Shown here: one piece after another, positions 31,689 through 40,125 of the stretch | Numbering within the stretch: the first letter of the stretch is position 1 | Layout of the letters: every line of letters begins with the position of its first letter | NCBI GenBank assembly: GCA_964360835.1 | Contig: CAYHYG010000001.1 | Location: 1-63,611, forward strand | Length of the DNA stretch: 63,611 bases | DNA from: CAYHYG01 sp964360835 | GTDB taxonomy: Bacteria > Patescibacteriota > Patescibacteriia > UBA1558 > 2-01-FULL-52-15 | Direction: 5' to 3' | Notes under the pieces: generated by a model | Databases searched by the model: none | What the model saw: only the letters and a program-made list of their open reading frames with translations | What the model was told of the DNA's origin: nothing | Position numbers and translations under genes: made by a program

Positions 31689-32361
31689 GAATATGTGGTT
31701 GTATAGTCTTCCAAATTAAATCATTAATCGCCTCCCTTGTCATAATAGTACCATTCTCAACACACTCTATCAAAGTGAAATTATCAAACATCTGACTAAT
31801 TTCTAGATATACTTTTTCTGCCGCCTGCAAATGCTTCAGATCTTGCTCAATTAGATCACGTTTCTTTTCTCCAAGATAATCACGCGAGGCTTTCTGATCT
31901 ACTAATTGCTGTCCAATTTCTGCTGAAACATGAAGAATAATATTGAGATCGGGTTTTGGAATGTCAAAAATTTCGAATTCAAGTTCATACAGCCAGTCAA
32001 AAAACCTTTTTCGCTCTTCCGGATCAGTAATTTGAGCTCCCTGATGTCCCATGCTTGCGCTGACATAGCGATTAGATAAAACGATGTAGCCATCCTCCAA
32101 TTGTTTACGAATCTCAAAGCTGGCAGCAAAGCGATCAATAGCATAAAATATTGAGGCTTTCTTAAAACCAACGTCTTGTAAGCTGCCGTAATTACCGTTT
32201 AGATATTGTTCACAAAAGTAAGCCGAGGCCTGACCATAACGAGGAAAATCAGCTATGGCCACTTTATAATCATTTTTCTGTAACTTCTCGAACAATAGTT
32301 GAACCTGGGTACCCTTGCCTGATCCGTCGGTGCCATCAATAACGATTAATTTTCCTTTCAT
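31681..32361 (-). CDS. tmk: Thymidylate kinase
   Basis: It phosphorylates dTMP to dTDP. The 226-residue protein has the P-loop IDGTDGSGKGTQ (8-19), the substrate-binding FYAIDRFAAS, and the lid region around KASRDYLGEKKRD with its basic residues. It is slightly longer than typical Tmk and has the archaeal-like DGTDGSGKGTQ P-loop. It overlaps gatB by 8 nt and tdk by 4 nt, forming one transcript with the thymidine salvage kinase. Confidence 0.92.
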   Translation of the reverse strand: MKGKLIVIDGTDGSGKGTQVQLLFEKLQKNDYKVAIADFPRYGQASAYFCEQYLNGNYGSLQDVGFKKASIFYAIDRFAASFEIRKQLEDGYIVLSNRYVSASMGHQGAQITDPEERKRFFDWLYELEFEIFDIPKPDLNIILHVSAEIGQQLVDQKASRDYLGEKKRDLIEQDLKHLQAAEKVYLEISQMFDNFTLIECVENGTIMTREAINDLIWKTIQPHIHE

Positions 32362-32912
32362 AATCCTTTTCTTTTAGCATTACAAACTCGGCACAGCGGC
32401 AGATATGATTCTTTGCCACCAACTTCAAAGCGTTCCTTGGATCCAGATTTACGGAAACTACGGGTAGCGTTCTCACCATTACAATCTGCGCATACTGCCT
32501 GCAATTTTTCAATATACTCCGCAATGCCCATCAGCTCTTTGGTGGCTTCGAAAGCCCTGTCTTCGGCGTCGAAATCAAGGCCAGCGGCAATGACTTCCTT
32601 GCCGGCTGCGGCCAAATCTTCAGCAATCTGTTTGAGTGCTTCTGCGGGTAAAAAATGTATCTCATCAATACCAACAACATCAAAATTTTCCGCTAGCGCT
32701 AGTATCTCACCGGGGTCTGTAACCACAATTGAAGCAAGTCTATTATTATCATGCGTCACTACATCAGTCTCGCTGTAACGATTATCAATCTTGGGTTTAA
32801 ATAAAACGGCCGTTCTGCCAGCAATGCCGGCACGTTTCAAGTACCACAAAAGTCTACTGGTCTTACCAGAGAACATACAGCCGGAGATGACACGAATGCT
32901 GGGATTAGACAT
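32358..32912 (-). CDS. tdk: Thymidine kinase
   Basis: A salvage enzyme that converts thymidine to dTMP. The 184-residue type II TK has the P-loop SGCMFSGKTSRLL (9-21), FKPKIDNRYSE, the DEIHFL Walker B region with the catalytic Glu, and four zinc cysteines (VCADCNG and LCRVC). It overlaps tmk by 4 nt, so both steps to dTDP are coupled, and its start lies 8 nt inside the hydrolase gene. Confidence 0.95.
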   Translation of the reverse strand: MSNPSIRVISGCMFSGKTSRLLWYLKRAGIAGRTAVLFKPKIDNRYSETDVVTHDNNRLASIVVTDPGEILALAENFDVVGIDEIHFLPAEALKQIAEDLAAAGKEVIAAGLDFDAEDRAFEATKELMGIAEYIEKLQAVCADCNGENATRSFRKSGSKERFEVGGKESYLPLCRVCNAKRKGL

Positions 32913-33627
32913 ACTTTTTAAACCAATTCACCGTCGCAGCATATAAAAGTTCCTGCTTGCCTTCATTATTAAAATTATGATCAGCTCCTTTCATAATTAA
33001 TAGTCTTTTTTCGCCAAGAGCTTTTCGATACATTCTTTTCGCACCTTTCAAATTATAACCATCAGCTATTGTCACAAACAGAATTGGCGAATTTACTTTT
33101 GAAATTAAAGCATCGCTATTTATTATTGGTTCTTCTCTAACCATTGACTCCCCCATAATTGTCAAATAACCTTCGTCATAGATTCTACCCTTTGGTTTAT
33201 TAATCTTTGGTAGGCGTTCAAAAGTTCTGCGTGGTAAATGTGAACCATCCCAAGAAACAATAGCTCGTACATTCTGCCGCTCCGAATTAAGGATCGACGG
33301 TAGGCCGTAACTATGACCTACTAGATAAACTTTTTTGACTCCTTTTCGTTTGAGATATTTCAAAACCGTATCAATATCTTTACCATGAGTCTTTAAATTG
33401 CATTGATGAAGCTTACGGGCATCTTTTCCCCATGAATATAAATTAAAACGCAAACAAGAAAATCCTTTCTCTTTAAAATATCGTACAGCATTATAATGCA
33501 AAGCCTCATTCATGTGTCCACAAAGTCCATGAACAATAACAATTAATGGCTTAGAAATTGAGCCATTTAATATCGCGTAAACAAACTTGCCGTCCGGTGT
33601 CTTTATCTTGAGACTTTTTTCCATCAA
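32905..33627 (-). CDS. Alpha/beta hydrolase
   Basis: This 240-residue protein has the strand-turn VIVHGLCGHMNEA (oxyanion loop), the nucleophile elbow VGHSYGLPS with Ser, an Asp in strand 6-7 (FVTIADG) and the late His in KGADHNFNNEG. That completes a Ser-Asp-His triad, as in serine aminopeptidase S33 or dienelactone-type hydrolases. There is no signal peptide. It overlaps tdk by 8 nt, so it belongs to the same transcript, but its substrate cannot be inferred. Confidence 0.85.
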   Translation of the reverse strand: MMEKSLKIKTPDGKFVYAILNGSISKPLIVIVHGLCGHMNEALHYNAVRYFKEKGFSCLRFNLYSWGKDARKLHQCNLKTHGKDIDTVLKYLKRKGVKKVYLVGHSYGLPSILNSERQNVRAIVSWDGSHLPRRTFERLPKINKPKGRIYDEGYLTIMGESMVREEPIINSDALISKVNSPILFVTIADGYNLKGAKRMYRKALGEKRLLIMKGADHNFNNEGKQELLYAATVNWFKKYV

Positions 33628-33660
33628 ATTATTTATTATTGTTTAGAACTTAGATCTTAA

Positions 33661-35346
33661 TTATTTGTTATTTTCTTCAAACTTTCTTTCTTTCACCCTC
33701 TGCTTGGCCTCCGAATCAGCTCGACTCCAAAAGTATTCATTGTGATCGACAAACTTCATGGCCTCAGCGCGCCAAGTACGGACGGCTTCAATCTTTTTAT
33801 GCATCAACTGGCTAGCGGCTCGATATTGCGGATGCCCTTGGGGCGTAGTGCGCAATTCTAATAAATGATAGGCCTCACGCTCATTGAAGGCCAATACCCA
33901 ACGCACCTTGTGGCCGTGTAGTGTTACATACGATGCCTCCAACGGAAAATCTTGAACTAGCTTTTCATAAAGCTCCGAGACGCGTCTATGACACTCCAGT
34001 AACTTTTCTTCGTACCCAGCTGTTTTGATATCATCTGGCACAATGAAACCTAAACGCGGACTAAAGCGCTGACGCAGCTGGCTAGTCATGCGATGACGCT
34101 CTAGATCTTTGTAGGTACCAAAATCTGTTACCAGATCAAAGGTATACATATAGCCAGCCTCGAGAGCTCGGTAGGGCTTGTCACGTCGTGTACGTCGTAC
34201 ACCAATATACGTCTGTCTCAGTGAAGTTCTCTCATCATCAGACATCTTCCTGACAATTTCTAACAGTTGCTGCAACGGTAAATCACAATATTCATAAAGC
34301 ATTAGAGCGTTAGTCAGACTATCTTGCTCATAAGCTAATGCTTCCTGGATCTGTCCGGCTGTGACTCCTGACTGCAGGCGTTCGGCCAAAAAATTAACAC
34401 CTTGATCATAGAGATAGGTTTGGTCGCTGGCTGCAGCTGACTGACCCGACAACATTTTCTGAGCCAAAACCCACATCTGCTGTCTGACCTGACGCTGATA
34501 ATCAGAAAAAGAAGCACGTTTCACATAGTGTGGGATCACTTTATCAAGCTGTCCACGAGCGTTCATGGCTAATTGTTGTGTCTCGATTAAATCTGAGGTC
34601 ATCAGGTGAGACAAAACATTTTGAAAATAGCGCCCGTTGCCGAAAAGTCCTACATTCGTTTTGGTGGCCAACGGTAACAAGCTTCTCAACGAATCGCAAG
34701 CTTTAGTACGAATGTCTGAATTGTAAGTAATAGTGAATGCTTTCTTATCTTGCTCCTCGGTCAGATCGGACAGTTTCTGCTTACTACCCGCGCCCAAGAT
34801 ATCATATTCAGCCTCTGCTATCGGCTTCAACCCTTGATAGTAAGTTTTCATCGGTTCTATTAGGTCGCAATATGTCTGAAAGACAAAATCCAAAGTTGTT
34901 TCATAGTCATTAGCGTAATCTGAAGCCATAATCCGCGGCTCGCGATAATAGCGAAATTTACCTGCTTCATCAAGCTGATCATAAAAGACATACCTCGTTG
35001 ATTGCTCAATCGGCGAGCCGCCAATACGTCTGTCTTCAATTTCTTTAGTTGCCAAAATAGAGACATTTTCCACAGACAAGTGAGCACCTTCAAGCTCTCC
35101 AACCGAATCATCGCCATAAGCAATAAGGACTCTCTCGATTAATCCAGCGGCCCGTTCCACGTCAACTAAACCTTCCTTAATAAATTCTTTGAGCATGACT
35201 TCGCGGAAACCTCCTTTGGCACGACTATAACGCGCATAGACAGCCCCGGCCAATCCCTGCATGTTGGTAACACAAAAAACATCACCGTCGGTGTCGGTCA
35301 CGTATTTTTTGAGTATTTCTTTTTCTTCTGGGGTAAATATCGACAT
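33661..35346 (-). CDS. Tandem ThyX-like (flavin-dependent thymidylate synthase) protein
   Basis: This 561-residue protein has two ThyX-type halves. The first keeps the right side of the ThyX motif: RRIGGSPIEQSTRY with Ser111, Glu114, Ser116 and Arg118, but lacks the His and second Arg of RHR. The second keeps RHR (417-419) in RHRMTSQLRQRFSPR but has a two-residue longer and altered right side, then FNEREAYHLLELRTTPQGHPQYRAA as in authentic ThyX. Single-domain ThyX is about 220-250 residues and works as a tetramer with shared sites, so the fusion could rebuild composite active sites. It neighbours dut, dCMP deaminase, tdk and tmk. Confidence 0.8.
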   Translation of the reverse strand: MSIFTPEEKEILKKYVTDTDGDVFCVTNMQGLAGAVYARYSRAKGGFREVMLKEFIKEGLVDVERAAGLIERVLIAYGDDSVGELEGAHLSVENVSILATKEIEDRRIGGSPIEQSTRYVFYDQLDEAGKFRYYREPRIMASDYANDYETTLDFVFQTYCDLIEPMKTYYQGLKPIAEAEYDILGAGSKQKLSDLTEEQDKKAFTITYNSDIRTKACDSLRSLLPLATKTNVGLFGNGRYFQNVLSHLMTSDLIETQQLAMNARGQLDKVIPHYVKRASFSDYQRQVRQQMWVLAQKMLSGQSAAASDQTYLYDQGVNFLAERLQSGVTAGQIQEALAYEQDSLTNALMLYEYCDLPLQQLLEIVRKMSDDERTSLRQTYIGVRRTRRDKPYRALEAGYMYTFDLVTDFGTYKDLERHRMTSQLRQRFSPRLGFIVPDDIKTAGYEEKLLECHRRVSELYEKLVQDFPLEASYVTLHGHKVRWVLAFNEREAYHLLELRTTPQGHPQYRAASQLMHKKIEAVRTWRAEAMKFVDHNEYFWSRADSEAKQRVKERKFEENNK

Positions 35347-35362
35347 GTGCGGTTTTATTAAC

Positions 35363-35409
35363 GCGTTAAGTTGAACTTAACGCAATGCGTGTCAAGCTCA
35401 GCTTGACAC
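35363..35409. repeat. Two adjacent 21-nt palindromes upstream of the ThyX-like gene
   Basis: GCGTTAAGTT-G-AACTTAACGC (35363-35383) and GTGTCAAGCT-C-AGCTTGACAC (35389-35409). Both have 10-nt arms around one unpaired centre base, the same design as the palindrome inside miaA. Confidence 0.8.
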
Positions 35410-35420
35410 CTTATCAATAA

Positions 35421-35843
35421 TTAACGTCCCGTAGAACCGAATCCTCCTTCAGCGCGCGTAGACTCTCTTAATTCGTTCACTTCTTCAAACTGCGCTGTCT
35501 CTACTGGCTGAAACAATACCTGCGCTATCTTATCACCTTTTTTCACTTCATATGACTGATCTGAGGCATTCAACAAAACGACTCCCCATTCACCGCGATA
35601 ATTGGAGTCAATAACGCCTCCGAGGCAGGTCAAGCCATACTTTACTGCCATACTACTACGATCCATTATCAGACCTACGTGAGTAGCTGGAAACTCTAAA
35701 GCAAAGCCCAACTGAAACATATGACGTTCACCCGGATTTAATACTTTATCCTCCAATGAAAATAAATTAGCACCAGCATCACCTGCATGAATATATGCGG
35801 GCATGGTGGCCTCTGGTTTAATTTTCTTATACTTAATTATCAT
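35421..35843 (-). CDS. dut: dUTP diphosphatase
   Basis: It cleaves dUTP to dUMP, keeping uracil out of DNA and feeding thymidylate synthase. The 140-residue trimeric type has motif 1 AGDAGANL, motif 2 DRSSMAVK, motif 3 GGVIDSNYRGEWGV with the catalytic Asp, motif 4 GDKIAQVLF and motif 5 RAEGGFGSTGR. All are intact. Its start overlaps the dNMP-kinase-like gene by 11 nt. Confidence 0.96.
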   Translation of the reverse strand: MIIKYKKIKPEATMPAYIHAGDAGANLFSLEDKVLNPGERHMFQLGFALEFPATHVGLIMDRSSMAVKYGLTCLGGVIDSNYRGEWGVVLLNASDQSYEVKKGDKIAQVLFQPVETAQFEEVNELRESTRAEGGFGSTGR

Positions 35844-36393
35844 ATTTCAATGCTGTCAGTAGCTGATCTAATTGTAAATGCAACTGCTCCAAATTCCCGT
35901 TGTTATCAATATGATATTGTGCCTGTTGCATCACTGGTGGAATAGAAATTTCTGTTTCCAGTAAATGATCCGCCTGAAACTGCTCCCATGTCTTACCAGC
36001 ATCGTCAGGATTCTCACCTCTTTGCAACAATCGCTGAAAACGAATCTGCTCATCGGCCTCAACTGCTACTAAAACAAAATTTGGTAATCTTTTTAGATAC
36101 TCAATATCCATATCGCGCCGTATACCTTCGATCACAATTAATGAAGCATCAGACTTCTCGGCATCGCGTGCCAAAACTTTTGACATTAGATCTTCACCAA
36201 AACGTTGCCTTAGCAAAGTGGAAATATTACTGAGATTGTCGCGGGTCTGTTCCAGATACAGCCGATCAAGCACATCTCGCAACATCGTGGAGAATCGGAA
36301 GGCCACAGCTCCGTGGCTCTGCACCAAATATTCGGCGGCTGTGCCTTTGCCGCTCGAAAGCAGTCCAGTAATACCGATGATAAGCTTAGCCAT
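35833..36393 (-). CDS. P-loop nucleotide kinase, dNMP kinase-like
   Basis: This 186-residue protein has the P-loop GITGLLSSGKGTA (7-19) and FRFSTMLRDVLDRL, a lid region with RQRFGEDLM, and IVIEGIRRDMDIEYL, a substrate-binding pattern seen in deoxynucleoside monophosphate kinases and dephospho-CoA kinase relatives. Overlaps with dut (11 nt) and the dCMP deaminase gene (8 nt) place it in the pyrimidine deoxynucleotide operon, which favours a dNMP substrate. Confidence 0.75.
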   Translation of the reverse strand: MAKLIIGITGLLSSGKGTAAEYLVQSHGAVAFRFSTMLRDVLDRLYLEQTRDNLSNISTLLRQRFGEDLMSKVLARDAEKSDASLIVIEGIRRDMDIEYLKRLPNFVLVAVEADEQIRFQRLLQRGENPDDAGKTWEQFQADHLLETEISIPPVMQQAQYHIDNNGNLEQLHLQLDQLLTALKYDN

Positions 36394-36910
36394 TGGTAAG
36401 TACTACATTACCTTCCGATGCCTGGCGATCCTCGATTTCATCTGAAAATAATTGTTCCAGACTTTTGTCCCACTCAACATTACGAGCATACATCGTTACT
36501 TCAACGCCGGCTTCGCGCAAATAATCCAATGCTTGAGTACCGCGATACACCTTGCCAATCACCGCTCGTTTAATTCCGGCAGCGACAATATATTTGGCAC
36601 AATGAATACAAGGATTATACGTCACATATAACGTACTATCTTCCGTACTGGAACCTTGGAGAACCGCGACCTGCAGGATAGCATTATGCTCGGCATGGAT
36701 AGTCCTGACGCAGTGACCCTCCTCCAAAAGATGCCCCGCCTCCAGACAGTTTGGTTGACCAGATGGCGCTCCGTTATAACCGGTGGCAATAATACGCTTC
36801 TGCTTAACTAAAATAGCTCCAGCCGCCAAACGGTCACAGGAGCTGCGGGTGGCCACGATACGGGTCATAGCCATAAAATAGTCGTCCCAATCAGGTCGAT
36901 ATTGAGCCAT
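36386..36910 (-). CDS. dCMP/deoxycytidylate deaminase
   Basis: It deaminates dCMP to dUMP, the substrate for thymidylate synthase. The 174-residue protein has the zinc motifs TIHAEHNAIL (His, catalytic Glu) and YNPCIHCAKYI (two Cys), as in ComEB. It is the first gene of the minus-strand run dCMP deaminase - kinase - dut - thyX - hydrolase - tdk - tmk - gatB. No SD is visible. Confidence 0.92.
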   Translation of the reverse strand: MAQYRPDWDDYFMAMTRIVATRSSCDRLAAGAILVKQKRIIATGYNGAPSGQPNCLEAGHLLEEGHCVRTIHAEHNAILQVAVLQGSSTEDSTLYVTYNPCIHCAKYIVAAGIKRAVIGKVYRGTQALDYLREAGVEVTMYARNVEWDKSLEQLFSDEIEDRQASEGNVVLTNG

Positions 36911-36976
36911 AATTTTTGTAATTGATAATTGAAAACTAGATGTATTCTAGCAAATAAGTCGACTAGCTCCAATGCC

Positions 36977-37005
36977 TTGACCAGAGATAAAATACGTAGT
37001 ATAAA
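36977..37005 (+). promoter_or_regulatory. Promoter of the zinc-ribbon gene
   Basis: TTGACC (36977-36982), 17-nt spacer, TATAAA (37000-37005). Confidence 0.7.
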
Positions 37006-37049
37006 AGGCAAATAGTTCTGCCAAAAAACGTTCATCATGGGAGGTTGCT

Positions 37050-37280
37050 ATGACTGCCGAAGAAACCAATGGACCATCACTCAGCGAGTCCAGTCAGAAG
37101 TTCGTCGGACCATGTGATCACATCCATAACCGGACAGGCAAACGGCGTCGCTCCCGGCATTGTGCCGACTGTGATCAGCTGATCAACTCCGAAGCCAAGG
37201 CTCCAGAGTCTTGCTATCTCAGCCATATTGAGATGGCAGCTAAGCAGGGCTACTGCGGCGACTGCGGCAACAAGCTGTAA
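37050..37280 (+). CDS. Small zinc-ribbon protein
   Basis: This 76-residue protein has two zinc knuckles, RHCADCDQL and GYCGDCGNKL at the very C-terminus, plus Cys/His in GPCDHIHNR that may add ligands. The middle is basic (GKRRRSRH). It has its own promoter, a GGGAGGT SD 6 nt before the ATG and a perfect terminator. It may bind RNA, DNA or a protein partner; no family is recognised. Confidence 0.7.
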   Translation: MTAEETNGPSLSESSQKFVGPCDHIHNRTGKRRRSRHCADCDQLINSEAKAPESCYLSHIEMAAKQGYCGDCGNKL

Positions 37281-37292
37281 GTCTCCAAGACT

Positions 37293-37327
37293 AAAGCGGC
37301 GTTCCCATCGGGAACGCCGCTTTTAAG
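37293..37327 (+). terminator. Strong terminator of the zinc-ribbon gene
   Basis: AAAGCGGCGTTCCC (37293-37306) pairs perfectly with its complement (37310-37323) over ATC, followed by T. It also serves rplA on the other strand. Confidence 0.9.
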
Positions 37328-37344
37328 TTTTACTAATACAGGAG

Positions 37345-38025
37345 TTAGAGAGCAACCTTTACCGATGGCCCCATCGAGGAGCTCAGATATAAAGCCTGGA
37401 TGAAACTTCCCTTCAATTTCTCGGGTTTGACCGCCCGAAGAGCCTTGAGGAAGGAGTCAAAATTTTCCTTCAGTTTAGCTTGATCAAATGAGGCTTTACC
37501 AATAACTACGTGAATATTACCAAAGTTATCGTTCTTGAAAGAAATTTTACCTTGCTTCAACTCTTTGATAGCTGGACCGATCTTCGGGGTAATGGTGCCG
37601 GTACGAGGATTTGGCATTAGACCTTTCTGTCCCAGGACGCGGGCAATGACAGCCAGATCTTTCATCATCTCTGGTGTAGCCACAGCGATGTCAAAATCGG
37701 CCTTACCGCTGGTCTTGATCTGTTCGATCAAATCTTTATTACCTACGACGTCGGCGCCGGCTTCTTTGGCTTCCGAGATTTTATCATCAGTAACGAAGGC
37801 GGCCACGCGTACAGATTTACCACTACCGTGAGGCAAAGAAACGCTGGCGCGTACTAGCTGATCGCTTTGCTTGGGGTCAATGCCTAGTCTGACATGAACT
37901 TCAATAGAAGGGTCAAACTTTACCTTAGAGGTTTCCAAAACCAAAGTCATGGCCTCGTCGAGAGGATAGCTCTTGGTAACATCGACTTTACTCTTGGCTT
38001 CTTTGAAGCGCTTACTGATTTTCAT
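37345..38025 (-). CDS. rplA: 50S ribosomal protein L1
   Basis: uL1 forms the L1 stalk near the E site and often represses its own operon. This 226-residue protein has DPSIEVHVRLGIDPKQSDQL, the hinge segment ARVLGQKGLMPNPRTGT and the terminal SSSMGPSVKV. It is the last gene of secE-nusG-rplK-rplA and ends just before the shared terminator. There is no SD. Confidence 0.97.
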   Translation of the reverse strand: MKISKRFKEAKSKVDVTKSYPLDEAMTLVLETSKVKFDPSIEVHVRLGIDPKQSDQLVRASVSLPHGSGKSVRVAAFVTDDKISEAKEAGADVVGNKDLIEQIKTSGKADFDIAVATPEMMKDLAVIARVLGQKGLMPNPRTGTITPKIGPAIKELKQGKISFKNDNFGNIHVVIGKASFDQAKLKENFDSFLKALRAVKPEKLKGSFIQALYLSSSMGPSVKVAL

Positions 38026-38081
38026 AGGTTTGTAATTTGTGTGGTATTAATGTCCACCTTAGGCGAACTCCCACTTTAATT

Positions 38082-38157
38082 AGAATGGTAACTGGTAACC
38101 AGACGCTAGTAACCAAGATCTTTACCCTGGGTACTGGTTACATGTTACTAGTTACTT
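38082..38157. repeat. GGTAACTGGTAACC repeat tract between rplK and rplA
   Basis: Imperfect copies of GTAACTAGTAAC and GGTTACATGTTACTAGTTAC fill the gap between rplA and rplK and reach into the rplK stop. The tract belongs to the same family as 48616, 49659 and 59040. Confidence 0.6.
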
Positions 38158-38574
38158 TATTGTTACTCCCATCTGACGAGCAGTACCTTCAATTGTTTTC
38201 ATAGCTGCTTCGATGTCATGGGCATTAAGATCTGGCATTTTGATTTCTGCTATCTGTCTGACTTGATCCTTGGTGATAGCGCCGACTTTCTCCTGTAATG
38301 GCTTACCTGAACCTTTAGTGATACCGGCGGCTTTGGCGATCAGTTCAGAAGCCGGAGGCGTCTTCATGATAAAGTCGAATGACCGGTCTTCGTAAATGGT
38401 GATTTCTACCGGCACGGTGGTACCAACCTTGTCACGAGTAACTTCATTAAACTTCTGACAGAAGTCTTGAATATTAACACCTTGTGGTCCTAGGGCTGTA
38501 CCTACTGGAGGCGCTGGGTTCGCCGCTCCGCCTGCTATTTGTAATTTAATTTTTGCTTTGATTGCTTTGGCCAT
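38152..38574 (-). CDS. rplK: 50S ribosomal protein L11
   Basis: uL11 binds the GTPase-centre rRNA. From the ATG at 38574 it has 140 residues: KAKIKLQIAGGAANPAPPVG, LGPQGVNIQDFCQKFNEVT, KTPPASELIAKAAGI and the C-terminal EGTARQMGV. The longer frame to 38610 has no support in the family, so the downstream Met is chosen. Confidence 0.97.
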   Translation of the reverse strand: MAKAIKAKIKLQIAGGAANPAPPVGTALGPQGVNIQDFCQKFNEVTRDKVGTTVPVEITIYEDRSFDFIMKTPPASELIAKAAGITKGSGKPLQEKVGAITKDQVRQIAEIKMPDLNAHDIEAAMKTIEGTARQMGVTIK

Positions 38575-38645
38575 AATATTATAATGTGATTGTAATCTGT
38601 TGCTCGACATTTAGTAGAAGCCTAAATAGCTAGCAATGAACTAAT

Positions 38646-39191
38646 TTATAATTTCTTAATCTGCAAGAAATCTAATTCTACTGGTGTTTCCCGGCCAAAG
38701 ACTGATATCAGAACTTTGACTTTACCGCGGGCAACATCAATCTCACTGACCTTGCCTTCATAATTTTTGAACGGTCCGTCGACAATCTTGACCATCATAC
38801 CGACACTGACATCAATCTTATATTCCGGCTCTTCCACGCCCATACGTACCTGCAGAGCTTTAATTTCCTCCTCAGACAATGGAGTTGGCGTGGTACCGGC
38901 ACCAATAAATCCAGTAACGTTTGGGGTATTGCGTACTACATACCAGGAATCATCCGTCACTATCATATTAACCATGACATACCCAGGGAAGATTTTCTCA
39001 CGTACGGTGCGCCGTTTGCCGTTTTTAATCTTGATCTTGGTTTCCGTGGGAATCAAAACGTCAAAAATCTTATCTTCCATATCCATAGACTCAATACGTT
39101 GACGCAAATTTCTGGCTACATTTTCTTCATAGCCTGAGTAGGTGTGGATAGCATACCAGCGCTTACCCTGTTGTAATATTTGCTTTGGCAT
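38646..39191 (-). CDS. nusG: Transcription termination/antitermination protein NusG
   Basis: NusG binds RNA polymerase and couples it to Rho or the ribosome. The 181-residue protein has the NGN domain (WYAIHTYSGYEENVARNL; IFPGYVMVNM) and a KOW domain (IVDGPFKNYEGKVSEID). It starts 2 nt after the secE stop codon. Confidence 0.97.
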   Translation of the reverse strand: MPKQILQQGKRWYAIHTYSGYEENVARNLRQRIESMDMEDKIFDVLIPTETKIKIKNGKRRTVREKIFPGYVMVNMIVTDDSWYVVRNTPNVTGFIGAGTTPTPLSEEEIKALQVRMGVEEPEYKIDVSVGMMVKIVDGPFKNYEGKVSEIDVARGKVKVLISVFGRETPVELDFLQIKKL

Positions 39192-39193
39192 AC

Positions 39194-39373
39194 TTACAAA
39201 GCTAGATCGAGAATTTTATTAAAGAGTAAATCCACTAGGAATAAGAAAAGGGCGATGAAAGCGGAGACAATCAGAACTTCCACTGTGTATTTGGTGGTCA
39301 AAGCCCTACTTGGCCAACTGACTTTCATCAGCTCGGCTCTGGCATTTTTTAGATAGGTGATTAAAGAGTTCAT
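39194..39373 (-). CDS. secE: Preprotein translocase subunit SecE
   Basis: This 59-residue SecE was read directly from the sequence. The amphipathic helix carries the signature ELMKVSWPSRALTTKYT, followed by one TM helix (VLIVSAFIALFLFLVDLLF). SecE clamps SecY in the translocon. It precedes nusG by 2 nt in the universal secE-nusG-rplK-rplA order. No SD is present. Confidence 0.95.
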   Translation of the reverse strand: MNSLITYLKNARAELMKVSWPSRALTTKYTVEVLIVSAFIALFLFLVDLLFNKILDLAL

Positions 39374-39429
39374 TTTTTTGTTTAGCTTCCATCTCGATTG
39401 ATCTCAAGATTTTCGCTAATATTAGCTTA

Positions 39430-39503
39430 ATTTACCACCGCCAAGGGCGGGGTCCCGCGTTAGCGGGATAAACTTAGTATTTTAAAACCGCCCAAGGCGG
39501 CTA
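39430..39503. repeat. Hairpin cluster, CCGCC/GGCGG and CCCGC/GCGGG
   Basis: Three short hairpins lie in a row between secE and the next gene: CCGCCAAGGGCGG, CCCGC-GTTA-GCGGG, and CCGCCCAAGGCGG. On the minus strand the last is followed by TTTTAAAA and could terminate the 39551 gene. Confidence 0.6.
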
Positions 39504-39550
39504 CTAATGACAAAACTATAGCAAACATGTCGCCTAAATGCAAGACTGAT

Positions 39551-40036
39551 CTAAACTAGCCGAACAGAACTTAGCCGCTTACGCCTCCAGATAAATATAA
39601 GTCCAACAATAATGGCTACTGCATAAGTCACCAGCAACGAGCTAGGTCTGGTGTAATCAAACCAACCCATAATTTTGAAGTCTGAAACCGGCCAGAGAAA
39701 CGGCGTCTTGTGAAATTGATGACTGATAATATCAAACAAAACGTGCAGTACCCACATAGTCAGGGGCCAGCACCATCGGCGTCGAATTAACGAGACAACC
39801 AGAAAAACTGCCAGCGCGGAGATTAATGAATGACTAGGATTGTACCAAGTCCAGAAATTCTGCTGGTAGAAATTATTAAAATAGGTAATGTCAACGAAAC
39901 TAAGAGACAAAAAAATAATCTGGTACAAATCGGGTATCATCCCCCAAAACATATAGGGCCAGATTCTTCTGATTGACCAACCGGATCGTCGAGAACCGAC
40001 GACCGCTGAGATATAACCGTGAATAATTGGATCCAT
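39551..40036 (-). CDS. YdjM/LexA-bound-type membrane metal-dependent hydrolase-like protein
   Basis: This 161-residue protein has about four TM segments and His/Asp pairs typical of the membrane-bound DUF457-type hydrolases: the initial IIHGYISA, MIPDLYQ, NPSHSLI and LHVLFDIISHQ. These residues probably bind a metal at the membrane face. Substrates in this family are not well established. It lies between the secE operon and gyrB with hairpin repeats on both sides. Confidence 0.75.
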   Translation of the reverse strand: MDPIIHGYISAVVGSRRSGWSIRRIWPYMFWGMIPDLYQIIFLSLSFVDITYFNNFYQQNFWTWYNPSHSLISALAVFLVVSLIRRRWCWPLTMWVLHVLFDIISHQFHKTPFLWPVSDFKIMGWFDYTRPSSLLVTYAVAIIVGLIFIWRRKRLSSVRLV

Positions 40037-40055
40037 TGTAGTCTGTCATTAGCAT

Positions 40056-40091
40056 CTCCGTAGGGACAACTCTAGAGTTGTCCCTACGGAG
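40056..40091. repeat. Perfect 36-nt palindrome, GTAGGGACA copy 3
   Basis: The half-arm CTCCGTAGGGACAACTCT is followed immediately by its reverse complement. It shares the GTAGGGACA arm with the repeats at 27825 and 30076 and lies 35 nt past the gyrB stop. Confidence 0.8.
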
Positions 40092-40125
40092 TGTCCACTA
40101 CAAATGATTCGCAATGACGATAAAA

